Below, piece by piece: positions 32,114 through 43,128 of a DNA stretch of 64,000 nucleotides. The DNA lies in contig NW_025954964.1 of the NCBI RefSeq assembly GCF_022376445.1, forward strand, positions 248,001 to 312,000. The letters are read 5' to 3'. Source of the stretch: Fomitopsis serialis (Eukaryota; Basidiomycota; Agaricomycetes; Polyporales; Fomitopsidaceae). Below the pieces are notes generated by a model. That model made no database searches and was not told the DNA's origin. It saw nothing but the letters and a program-made list of their open reading frames with translations. Within the stretch, counting starts at the first letter, position 1. Each line of letters begins with the position of its first letter. Both the position numbers and the translations under genes were made by a program.

Positions 32114-33163
32114 TCGTGGCGGTCCGCGCATGACGGGCGGTCGCGCTCGCTTCTCGCGGTCTGGGCCGGAAATAAGGGGATGTGTACATTGAGGGCAGAC
32201 GAGCCCCGGCCGCTGGGTGGCTCGTGCATCAGAAGAGGAGAGGAGATTCGCGGATTCGTTGGTCGTGCTTCGCGCGGGATGGAGCAGAGTACGATCAGGC
32301 AGGTGAGCATCCCCGCATGGGTCGGACTCGATTTGTAGAGCACTAGCTATGGATAGACTAGCACACGCATACTATAGTTGATGTAGAATACCACGATACG
32401 CATCGGACGGGATGGGAGGCGGCTTGGAATGCACGGAGCATATTCGATCTTGCGGATACTAAAGGGGTGTGCCTCGAGGAACGGCGGATTGGCAAATGGG
32501 CATGACCCATCCGTTCGTGTGCCTGCGGACTGCGCTGGAGCCGGTGCCGCCTTCGGGGTGGGAGGACGGCTGGCCATTTTTGTGGTGAGAGACGAACACG
32601 GCGTGAGCAGCGGCAGCGCGTGCCCTGCGACTCTGCATGGGAACGCGGCGGGAGCGTCGGCGGCGGCGGAGGCAAATGGGGGCCTGAGCCCGGAGACAGG
32701 CCGGCACCCCGCACGCACGCCGGGCAGGTCGGCGATTGATGGGGCCAAGCGCCGGCCGAGTCGGCACTGGCGGTGGCGCGTGGGTATGCAGCCGGCTGGG
32801 AGCTGTTCTCGTCGCTGTCCACGTCGACCAACATTGCGCTCCCCCCTCTCCCTCCACGAGCTCGCAGGCCTCGCAGTCGGGCAGAGGCTTTGGTACGTCG
32901 CCTCCGCTGAGCCCCCAGTCCCGGCTGTGCCGCTGACCATACCGCCAGGATCGCCTCACACCGTCCGCGTTGTACTCGCTCCAACACTACGTCCATCTCC
33001 TTGTAGTCCCGCGTGAAGGTCCGAGGCTTTGTCCGCCTCGCGCTCCTTGCCCCATCCTCCTCTCTCTCTTCCGTAGCCTTCAGCAGGGGCCCTTTCAGTC
33101 TACTTTATTGCTTTCTCTCTTCGCACATCAGCTCTTCACCTCGCCTGCCCCTCTGAGCCAGTC
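32114..33163. other. Intergenic region between the carrier and RhoGAP genes
   Basis: About 1.05 kb, GC-rich between 32500 and 32900. Long open frames on both strands (32347-32996 minus, 32429-33016 plus) overlap each other and show low-complexity Arg/Ala/Pro composition, as expected by chance in GC-rich DNA. 33000-33160 is a pyrimidine-rich leader directly before the RhoGAP ATG. Confidence 0.5.
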
Positions 33164-36100
33164 ATGCACTATCCTCACCTCTCACGCTCGAGGGATCCTC
33201 ACCCCCATGCGTCCTCCAGCAGCTCGCTATCCTCTGCTGCTCCGTCCGACATCCTGCCGGCGGCACCGCCTTCGAACTCGAGCCAGTCCGATATCGCGAC
33301 TGATCTTTCGAGCTCCTCCATCGTCTGCACTTCGGCGCCCTCCTCGTTCCCTGCGAAGGGCCACCGCTTCTTCGCCAAGGCTGTCACCCAGCGTTCGACC
33401 TCCATGGGTCAGGTCCTCTCGCCAGCCTCGGTAGTGAGTCCCCGCGGCCAGCTTCGCCCAGCAGTGGAGGTGGCCGTTTCAAGCGTGCTTTCGGCCGGAG
33501 GAAGAAATCCGAAGATCTCACGTCCCTATTCTCCAATGCTACTGGCAAGGGCAAAGAGCGGGACTCTAGCGATCATGTCCCGCCCGGTGCGTCTACGACT
33601 GACCTTTCGCATACCACTTCCTACTCTCGCGCGATCGACCCCGCGGCTGCGGGAAACAACAAGGTCCCCAACGCGTTATCGAACAAGCTGAGCGTCTTCG
33701 GCAAGCAAAAGACCACTGGTGGCCAGTTACCCAAGGCTCCGACGTTCAGCGGCGCGCCGCCACCCCCGCCGAAGGAGATCTGTTCGCCACCGCCTCTCAC
33801 GACTCCTCAAACATCACTGCGACAGCCGAGACATGACGCGAATGCCCCCCTACCGGCCTTGCCGAAGGAGACCCAACGATCCCCGGTATTCACTTCGACA
33901 TCGCCAGCGCAGGAGAACCGCGAGCGACTGAAGGAAGACTGGAGGAAAAGCGATGCTACCATGACTTCGCATATCACGATCCGTCCCGGTGCATTGGGCG
34001 GTAACCGGTCTCCGCGACCGGTTTCTTTGGCTGAATCCAGCCATTCGGGCCACACCATCGTTCCGGTGAACAAGCGTCTCAGTGCGCTCATCACGGACTC
34101 CGAATTCAACGTCGTCGAGGAGGGTCCGGGCGATCACTCGGAGGACGACAGTGCCTCGCTTGCCGATGATGAAGGACTGATGAGGCGCACGTCGACGAGG
34201 GGCACCCCGAAGCCGCGACCATCAAGGTCGCCATCGGGTTCGATCAAGACGCGAAACCGACGGTCAATGTCCTTAAACGTAGGACCTGGCCATCGGTCTA
34301 GCGTAGTAGAGCCCGTGCCGTGCTCCCCGGACGTCCACCCTCCAGCCTTGGACTCCACGCTCAAAGCGCCAGCACTAGCGTCCCCAGCCCATCCCTTGCG
34401 ACGACGACTTCGCGCGATAACCCCACCCTCACCCGAGCTGCCGCCAGCGGCTACATCGCACCGCTCAACACCGCAGGCGCGCAGCAGAGTACAGGAAGCA
34501 ACATCCGGAGCCGGCTCGTCCCCTGGATGTCGATATCGGCTGGCAATACGCCGGCGCATACACCGACGCAGGCCAATCCCAGCAGGGGCCTTCCACCACC
34601 GGTGAAGCAGCCCAGCAACCTGCGCACAACCGCGGTGAGTATGACGGGTGGCTTCGTACCTGCTGCAGGCATCGCTATGGGCCTGGGGAAGCGGGCGGTG
34701 GAACGCGTTGGGCGCGCGTGGGGTGGTTTCGGAACGTCGAGCGGTCCCTCGAGCGGAGCATCCATGATCTCGCAGTCGTCCTCGGTGTCGTCCATCACGT
34801 CGTCGGACCAGGGTCATCCAATAGGCCGAACGATGTCGAAGGAATCCAGTGCCGCGCTCGGAGGCATCGTCAAGAAGAAGCGGCGCTTCGGCCCTGCACC
34901 GAGCGTGTCGTCCGTGACCTCGTCGTCTGCTGCCTCGGAGGCGGACGCCTTCGTCGCCATGAGTCCCGGCCTTGGGCGCAGAGTGCGAGGGCCGAAGAGG
35001 ACACCGTCAGGAGCAAGCATCATCGGCGGCCTCGTCTTCAAGCGTGACCTTCAGGGGTGCGTTGCCGAGACGGCGATTGACGGGCTGGACAAGACGGCGG
35101 CTCAGGAGGGTATCGAGATGAAGCCGCTGGAGGAGCGGATGCTGCCTGCGCTCGTCGTACGGTGCGCCCAGCACTTATTGAAGTACGGTGTGCGCGAGGA
35201 AGGCCTGTTCCGGTGAGTGCCATGCGCCCTGATGGTGATGCCGTGGTCGTTTACCTTTTTGTTAGGATAAGCGGGCGATCGTCCCACGTAGCGAAGCTGC
35301 GCGCGGAGTTTGACACAGGTAATGTTACGTCCCTGCGTTATTGTCATGGGTGGGCACTTACGCTGTGATGGCCGGCGTTGGCAGGCGCCGATTGGGACAT
35401 GTCGGGCTGCGATCCTTGGGATCTTGATCCGCATGCGGTCGCGTCGATCTTCAAGACGTACCTACGCGAACGTGAGTAGATAATGCCTTGTGTGTATTGT
35501 CATGATCGCTCATGGATCTGGGTAGTGCCGGAGTCCATCCTGACCATGAGTCTGATTCCGTACTTCGAGTCTGCGCTTGCTGCCGAAGATCAAGCGAGTC
35601 GGGCGAGTACCGACTCCTCCACCGACGCCTCGGTCAACGCTTCCTCGTCCCACCAGCGTAGCGGCTCTTCGATGGGCCTTCACAAAGCGCCTTCCTCTCC
35701 ACGCTTGCTGTCCCGAGGTTTGCGGGGAAGCGGTCGGTCTCGGAGTCGCTGTTGAAGGCCCTCGCTTGGCTCATTGCCCGTATGCCGAGGGAGAACAGGG
35801 ATCTGCTGTATACCGTAATCGAGCTGATCAGGGAGACTGCCGCCCACAGCGTCGAGACGAAGATGCCATTGGCCAACTTGCTACTGCTGTTCTCACCTAC
35901 GCTGAACATGAACCCGGGCATGCTTCGTGTGCTTTGCGAGCATGAGGACATCTGGCAGGGTATCCCTCAGGTGCTGCCGCAGAGCCAGAAGGTAGAACCT
36001 GAGGCTGCAAGTGCTGTCGACCCTGTTCAGGAGGAGGAGGACGATGACGAAGTGATTGACATTCGTGCCACATTTGTTACGGCACGAGAATCTACTGGTA

Positions 36101-37611
36101 GTGTGGATGATGCCCCCGATTCATCTGCGCAGAAGTCCTCGACCTCTCCTGACGACGCCGACGAGTCGACGAGCGACGACGGAGAAGAGAAGAGTCTGCA
36201 CACGCCTGAAGAATCGCCCGAAGCGTCTGCTGTAGATATCGAGGAGTCGCTTGGCAGCGGGTTGACCGCGAAGGCAGAATATCGGACAGCGCAGGTTACG
36301 ACCGACCTCGTGCTTCTCCCACCCATAAACCCCGTGTCACCCGTGTCATTTGCAGACGACAGTGCCTCGTTTATGTCCGCACTGGAGCCGCAGTCGAATT
36401 CTTCGACTCGCTCGGCGAGCCCGCATTTGGCGCGAGACGTCCCACCGCTGTCGTCCTCGGAATCGTTGACTTCCCAGTCAGAAGCCTCGGAGGAACCGAT
36501 GTCGCCGCGTGGACGTCCGTCCATGGATGCAGACGAGGACGAGGCTGCGCGGGAGGTCGAGAACGTCAAGGCAGCAATGTCGAGTTCGCGGGACTCGTTC
36601 TTCCTGGCCCCTTCGCCTTCCGATATTGTGGATTTGTCGCTCCCTGCGGTTCCCCGTAGGCCGGCTATCAATACTAACCTATCTAACTCCCCTGCTGCTA
36701 CGCCTTTTGCTGCGGCGCCTGTCCCGTTCCCTTCCACGAGTGGAAGCACGCCTGGCACGCCTGTCTCGAGGCGCAAATCCTTCGCGCTACTGTCCTTCCC
36801 CGGTCTGCGGTCCGCTTCGGCAAGCCCTGTAGTCACGACAAACTCACCTTCGTCCTCAAGCACGCCTCCATCGACCTGGCACCGTCCCAAGCGTCCGTCG
36901 CTGCACTTGCTCCTGCAGAAAGTGACTGGTGCGCGGAGTTCGTCGACACCTGTTGCTAACTCACAGCCTGCAATGGCGAGCGTGCCCTCCTTGTCTGTGT
37001 ATGCGCAGAGCAAGCCGGCGTCGGCCTCAGTGCCGTCTCTGGTTACGCCATCGCCGTCAGTCGAGGCTGGACATAGTCGAACGCTGTCGAATGTCGCGCC
37101 GAAGTTGGAAACGACCATCTCGTCTTCGCCGATCAAGCTGAGCTTCGTTCGTACTGCAGCGACGACGAACGAGCAGGAGTCGACTGATACCTCACCTAGC
37201 TCAGCGAGTAGCTCGAAGGTGCCCGTGTTGAACGTGGTGTCCGATGAGGATTCTCCGTCTAGCTCCTCGGATGGTTCAATCGGCTATGTGCGTCCGCGCA
37301 CCGGCTCATGTGCGACCTCCCTGTATGTCACCCCGACGGGGACAACGCCCAGGACTCCGATCGCGGATCTGTACTCTCAGCACAGCCGGTCAAAGTCAGC
37401 GATGTCGTTCTTCAACACCGAAGTGGAAGTGTCCTCGTGGCGGGCGAAGAGGGACGAAGATGACTCGCTGCTGCCGATGAGTAGGACGCCGTCGAGCGCA
37501 CCGCAAGGGCCCTCGCCCACGCCTTCCATCAATCTGCCTGTTGAGGAGACGCAGGAGGATTGGGCAGAGAGTATCTTGATGGCTACAAATGGTCCCGCCG
37601 AGCAGGGGTGA
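33164..37611 (+). CDS. Large RhoGAP-domain protein with long Ser/Pro-rich flanks; frame breaks
   Basis: GTPase-activating protein for Rho-family GTPases, roughly 1,400 residues. The RhoGAP domain lies at about 35040-35970: LEERMLPALVVRCAQHLLKY, EEGLFRISGRSSHVAKLRAE with the arginine finger, ASIFKTYLRELPESILTMSL, ALAWLIARMPRENRDLLYTV and MPLANLLLLFSPTLNM. Introns near 35213, 35322 and 35472 fit phase. The N-terminal part (PPPPKEI, RRSMSLNVG, KKKRRFGPAPSVSSVTSS) and the very long Ser/Thr/Glu-rich tail look disordered and phosphorylatable. Three shifts are needed to connect the parts: near 33430 (alternatively a weak 53-bp intron), near 34302-34330 and near 35711-35727, the last inside the GAP domain. 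All have the sign of one missing base. With CDC24 it gives the window opposing regulators of Rho GTPases, not necessarily the same one. Confidence 0.8.
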
Positions 37612-38251
37612 ACACTTGAAGGCATTTGTTAAATAGTGAGTTCTCCGTCCCTATCCATTTCCTCGACGACTCATCTCCTTTACAGACACCCTTTCATACC
37701 CGACGTTGACGTCGCATGATGTTCATGCTGTCCATTGCTTAGTCTGGACTTTTTATTGCTATCGTTAGATTCGCTCGCTTGGTTCCGTCCGTCTCATCTA
37801 GCCTTGCATACGACATGTCAACACGGCATCCTCATCTCATCTCCTGTCTGCTCTGGATACCCCCCGACATAAACGATATCTCGGTTCTCATTGCATATAC
37901 ATAATACTACCGTGCTGCCCGCTGGACGCTTGTCACTCACGTAAACTCTGTGCTCCACTCGAAATGTCAGAAGTACATTTCGGCTGGCAGGATACGTGCG
38001 AGACTGAGACACCTCTGTATCAGTGGGTCTCCTTTCCCCAGTCTTGCAACACCTCCATGCACTCTATACTTTCATCCCCGTAGAATAGCCGCATAAGCAT
38101 CAGCGTCAGATCAATATCAATCTCCCTGGTTCGACAGCATTGTCGTTTGAGATGCTGAAACGGACAAAACCCTCCGTTCCTTTGATGTCTCACTGAACAT
38201 GGATTTTATCAATGTCAAGTTCGCGCCACGCAGACTGGAAGTGACGTACAA
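37612..38251. other. Intergenic region; right part belongs to the F-box tandem duplication
   Basis: About 640 bp between two convergent genes. The left part is probably RhoGAP 3' UTR. From about 38029 the sequence resembles the 3' flank of the neighbouring copy at about 40311 (shared words such as CACTCTA and GCGCCACGCAGACT/GCGCCGTGCAGACT). No gene is seen. Confidence 0.55.
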
Positions 38252-40110
38252 CTAAGACACCCCCTCGTATGGAACCACTGTTCGTGCAAGCTGTTTGAAC
38301 AGTTCATCTGCGATCCATTGAATCAACGAGCTTCCCACTTCACAGTAGCATATACCGCTTGCCATCGAAGGCCGACGTCTCTGTGAACTTGCTCGATTCC
38401 ATGTACGCGCGGATATGTTCGCCCAGGTTCCGCGAGATGGGTACCATTCTGCGAGACGCGTTAGGACCGAGAGTCTTCGCCAACATCGCGTCGGGGTCAA
38501 ATCCCTCGTTCTTGCTACCCTCGTCTGAGGGCCCATCCTTCCTACCATCATCGAAGACTCCGCCGGAAGTCCCAGTGTGCACATCTGCCCCCGTGTCTTT
38601 TCTGCAGTCTGCATTTACTGAGGACGGTTCGTCGTTCGGCATGATGCGCCACCATAGCAGTGCGGGCCCGCGGAATTGGAAGCGTGATAACTCTGCATCG
38701 AACTCTCGCAGTCCTTCGCCGACGGAGATGACGTTCAAGGAGGGTATGTAACTCGCGATGTCCGCTGCTAGGTCCCGCATTTTAGACGCAAGTGTGGATG
38801 CTCAGGCGGTGGCGCGCTGGTTGTTTGACCTGTCATGCCCATGATGTGAATGGTGGCATGGCGTACGTGGCAGAGGCGCAGAGCGACCAAAGGTAGTTGT
38901 GATAGTGCTGAGAGTCGCATGCCCTGTAGTATGATACGTATGAACTTCGTGTGTATTATTATGTTGGCTGACTCACTGTCCATGGTATCTTGTCCTCCTC
39001 CTTGCCACCGGATGCCAGCGTAAGATCGAGGTAGCGAATGTGGGGTGCGCTACGGACTAAATCCCCCCAGAACGTCGCGTCCAGCATGCCAGGGGAGCCA
39101 TGCAGGGAAAAGGCGACAGGCCAAGTACGCTGTAGGATTGACAGTGTCTGCTGCACGAACGTCACGGTGCGGCTGATCATGGATCCGGACCCGGAGTCCA
39201 GTATAAGCCACCGTACTTTGCACGCTATCCTCCAACGCTCGAAATCCGGATTGCTTCCGTCGACGCGGTCGAGATACGGCCAACATGCCGTTTCGGTAGT
39301 CAGAGACCATGGGGGCAAATCAGCCGGGTTCCTTTGTTCCCAGTCCTTTATGTCTTTTCTAGTCTGGAAGTGTATCGTCCTGGCCAATGGAAATGTGTGG
39401 ACGAGAGTGGCTACAGAGACGAAGGTATGCTCAATCTGTAGATCCCTGACCTCTGGCCATTGCGTTGGCGTGTGGCAAGGGTTATCGTCACCTGAGTGGT
39501 CCCTTGGATTCCCGATACGGAGCCGGACTAAACGGAGAGAGCGGACTCTTCGCATGATCGATGCAGACAGCAAGGATGTCCAGTCGCCACGGTCTTTGCT
39601 TAAGGTGGCAACGTAACCGTGTAGGCTGAGCCGGCGGGGCGCACAGGAAAGACGGTCCACGACTTCGAATGAAGGGGAGGTCAGACCTCGTAGATCGACG
39701 TGCACCAGTTGGTCCAAGCGACATATCGCAGATGCCACGCGCGGCTCCGCCTCGAATAGAGCACCCGTTGCGTCGAGCCGCAGCATCTTCAGGGGAGATG
39801 CTCGTTCGAGGACATCCGCGAGGATATGAGCAGCGGAGAAATCTCCAGCCTCGTAGTACCGTATGCCGAAAGCGACCTTGGACACGGTGAGAGCCCGCAC
39901 GAAGTGCAGGCGGTTTGTCACATCAGCGAGGAGGTAACTGCAGATCCTCTCCAGCTGAGCGGCCGTCCTGATGTCTATCTCTGACAGTGCATGGCGTTTT
40001 GCGAGGGAATGAATCCTGCAAGAGGTCAGAGAGAGAGTCAAACTGTCGCGTTGATCAAGGAACGATAGGATTGAGGACAGAGAATGGTCATCAAGGTCGG
40101 GGAAGCGCAT
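38252..40110 (-). pseudogene. F-box-like paralogue, copy 2, frame broken in exon 2
   Basis: Second member of the family of the 6985 gene. Exon 1 (40110-38977) is open and begins MRFPDLDDHSLSSILSFLDQ; it ends at the same GTGAGT donor as copy 1. Exon 2 starts in phase (GMRLSALSQLPLVALRLC) but runs into a stop at about 38780. The homologous continuation (MRDLAADIASYIPSLNVISV, then EHIRAYMESSKFTETSAFDG) is in another frame, so at least one indel lies near 38780-38830. Exon 3 (DELFKQLARTVVPYEGVS) is preserved at 38252. I call it a probable pseudogene; an assembly error or an unrecognised small intron would restore it. Its 5' flank resembles that of copy 1, with GACGTTGGACGA near 40200 and GCGGAACCA just before the ATG. 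Confidence 0.6.
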
Positions 40111-40536
40111 TTTGGTTCCGCAATGCTTGTGAATTTCGAGTGAGGTGAGCGCGAGGGTGCTGGGACGACGAACTTTGCAGACTTGAGAGAGTCGTCCAAC
40201 GTCGAAAGTACTGATTGCGAAACGCCCGACCGGACAAGTACCCGTGTGTGGCAGTGGTCTGATCCCGGCCCGACATAGCAACGTAATAAGATTATGATAT
40301 TAGTACAGTGCGTTTCCCATACTTGCAGTGCCTCCACGCACTCTACTGTTTTAGTATAACAACCTCTCACATAAACGTCGGCGTCGGATCAATCTCAACC
40401 TCCCATCTTTGACAATATTTGTCCTTGGAAATGCTGTGACGGATAACCCTCAGTTCCATCGCTGTCTCACATCAAACATGAGATCTTACATATCAATGCA
40501 CATTTTGCGCCGTGCAGACTAGGAAGGGACGTGCAA

Positions 40537-42320
40537 CTAAGACACCACCTCGCCCGGGTCTACCGCTCGTGCAAGCTGTACAAACAGCTCATCTACGGTT
40601 ATTCAGTCTGTGAGCTTTTGTCGTCACACAAGAAAGACCGCTTACCATCGAAGGCCGACGTTGCGGTGAACTTGCTCGATTCCATATACGCACGGATGCG
40701 TTCCCCCATGTTCTGCGAGATGGGTGTCATTCTGCGAGACGCATTTGGGCCGAGATCCCTCGCCAACTCGGGGTTGATGTCGACTTGCCGGTCGGATTCT
40801 TCGTCGTTTATATCTCTGCTAGAACTGCCGAAGGACACATTCTTCCCTACGTCTTCTTTTTTGCGGCCCACATTTACCGAGGACGGTTCATCATTCGGTA
40901 TGACGCGCCACCATAGTGCGGGTCCGCGAAATTGGTAGCGTAACAAATCGGCATCGAACATTCGCATCCCCTCGCCGACAGAGACGATTTCAAGGAGGGT
41001 ATGCTCCCCGCAATATTCGCTGCCAGATCACGCATCGTAAACGACCAACGTGAATGGACAGTGGCGGGTCCTTTGTCTGTCATGTCATACGGTCCATAAT
41101 TGTCGTGACGGTCGCCGTCCCAGGGTATGAGGGAGAGGCGAAGAGCAACAAGGGGTAGTTGGGACAGTGCTGAGAATTGTATGCCCTAGTAGTATGATCA
41201 TGGGCCAAGTTGTGTGCAATGAATGCGATCCTGACTTACTCACCGTGCAATGTGCCAGCGTAAGATCGAGGTAGCGGATGCGGGGCGCGCTACGAACAAA
41301 CTCCCGCCAAAACGCTACACCCAATATATCAGGGGATGCGTACAGGGAAAGGGCGACGGGCCAAGTACGCTGTAGGATCGACAGTGTTTGCCGCACGAAC
41401 TTGTGGGTGTGCACGGACTCAGAGTCCAGTATAAGCCACCGTACTCGGCATGTTATCCTCCAACGCGTCAAATCCATCTCGGTTCCGTAAACTTGGTCGA
41501 GGTACGTCCAGCACGCGGTTTCCATGGTAGACCAAAGATCCGGGTATCTTTCCGCCAGATCCTTTATGTCTGCTCTATACTCGAAGTGTACCGCTTTGAC
41601 AGCTGGGAGAGCATGGACAAGCGTGGCCACAGAGACATAGCTATGCTCGATGTGCAGATCCATAACCTCTGGCCATTGCATTGGCGCATAGAAAAGGTCA
41701 TTGTCAACATGGTGGTCTTTTTGGTTCGCGATGCAGAGCCGGACCAAGCGGAGAGAACGGACCCTTCGCATGACCAATGCAGAAAGTAAGGGCGTCCCGT
41801 CGCAGAAGTGTTGGCCCGAGGAGCCGTGTAGACTGAGCCGGCGGGGCGTACAGGAAAGACGACCCACGACGGCAAATGAGGCGGAGGTCAGACCTCGCAG
41901 ATCGACGTCCACTAGCTGGTCCAAGCGACATGTTGCAGATGCCACACGTGGCTCGACCTCGAACACCCGCGAGGCTGTATCGATTCGCAGCATTTTCAGG
42001 AGAGACGCTCTTTCAAGGACATCCGCGAGGAGATGAGCAGCGGAGAAATCTTCATCCTCACTGTACGGTATGCCGAAAGCGCCGCTGAACACGGCGAGGG
42101 TCCGCACGAAGTGTAGGCGATTTGTCACATCCGCGAGGAGGTAGCTGCAGATCCTCTCCAGCTGGGCAGCCGTCCTAATGTCTATTTCCGACAGTGCATG
42201 GCGCTTTGCGAGGGGATGGATCCTGCACGATGTCAGAGAGAGAGTCAAACTGTCGCGTCGATCGAGGAACGATATGATTGAGGACAGAGAATGGTCATCG
42301 AGGTCGGGCAGGCGTATCAT
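40537..42320 (-). pseudogene. F-box-like paralogue, copy 3, one-base frameshift in exon 2
   Basis: Third family member, directly upstream of copy 2 in the same orientation. Exon 1 (42320-41244) is open, starting MIRLPDLDDHSLSSIISFLD, and ends at a GTGAGT donor. Exon 2 reads FSALSQLPLVALRL and FTMRDLAANIAGSIPSLK. It then loses frame near 40984-40995, where copy 2 has one base more between TTGAA and GTCGG. The downstream frame continues as VSVGEGMRMFDADLLRYQFR and EHIRAYMESSKF-like sequence (ERIRAYMESSKFTATSAFDG). Exon 3 is intact (DELFVQLARAVDPGEVVS). Everything except that base looks conserved, so the break is either recent or an error. No function can be assigned beyond F-box adaptor. Confidence 0.6.
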
Positions 42321-43128
42321 GTTTCGCTCAGAATGAGCTCGACTGAGGCACTGGCAGCGCAAGAACGTCGGTGCGCCAGCGATGAACTGAGCAAACCTGA
42401 GAGCACCTGCAGGGACAGTGACAGTTAGAGACAACTTGGCCCAGTGCTTCCGCGCCGCGGCGGCCCTTCCGCCGCCACGGCGCCACCGACGCGTCGGTTA
42501 CATAATCCAGCCGCGGCAGTCAGCGTTTCAGCCACCAACGCGTCGTTCAGGCCATGCATAGTCTGAGTCGTACTAAGTTACTCCAGTACTTGTCACTACC
42601 GAGTTCGATTTCTATGGTCAACTTCCGTCTGTTCTTATTGTAGTATGCGTAAAATCATCCTCAACAACATTGAGCCGGTGCTCAGCTTGTCTACGAAGGC
42701 CAGCGAACGTGTGAGGTGATTACAGCCAGAAGGGCCGACAATGAGTCAGGTACAACAGACGATGTGTATTGGGTAAGACAGAGGATGCAATGGCTACATG
42801 CTGAGGGTTTCTACGTGGCGAGTCTACACATACTCTGTACAGACATTCGTTGGGTTATATGAGGGAGAATGTACATCCACCACAATGTCCATGGAGGGGA
42901 TCCGATATGGTTCTACAAGGCCTCGGGAGAAATGTCACCGAGGGTGTTGAGGTCTGCAGCGCTGAACGCGCTGCGGAGCGAGTGGGTTTCGTCACCGTAT
43001 TCCGACTGCGATTCGATGTGTTCCTGAAAAAGGGATCCGCTCAGTTCAGAAGATTATGCACGAGCGACCGAACCAAGACTTACATCGAAGTAATGGTTAG
43101 CAAGGCTACGAGGAGCTGTGAAAATGGG
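42321..43128. other. Intergenic region with a GC-rich hairpin
   Basis: About 800 bp between copy 3 and the GH63 gene. Around 42456-42476, GCGGCGG-CCCTT-CCGCCGC can fold into a 7-bp GC stem, next to two ACGCGT sites (about 42491 and 42538). A plus-strand open frame at 42850-43245 runs into GH63 antisense and shows no known domain. No gene supported. Confidence 0.45.

Larger units (their letters stand above)
38029..42320. repeat. Tandem duplication of an F-box gene unit (about 2.2 kb each)
   Basis: Unit A (about 38029-40110) and unit B (about 40311-42320) are direct repeats, each containing one three-exon F-box paralogue plus about 220-230 bp of 3' flank. Similarity is visible in exons, in intron positions and in the non-coding 3' flanks, which argues for duplication of a whole segment. 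The limits are estimated by eye. Confidence 0.65.

Noticed and set aside
32347..33016. Overlapping long ORFs on both strands in the GC-rich spacer
   Set aside because: Low-complexity Arg/Pro/Ala products with no domain, as expected by chance from high GC content.
36027..37136. Long minus-strand ORF (about 369 codons) inside the RhoGAP gene
   Set aside because: Mirror of Ser-rich codons on the opposite strand; the plus frame carries the RhoGAP domain in the same gene.
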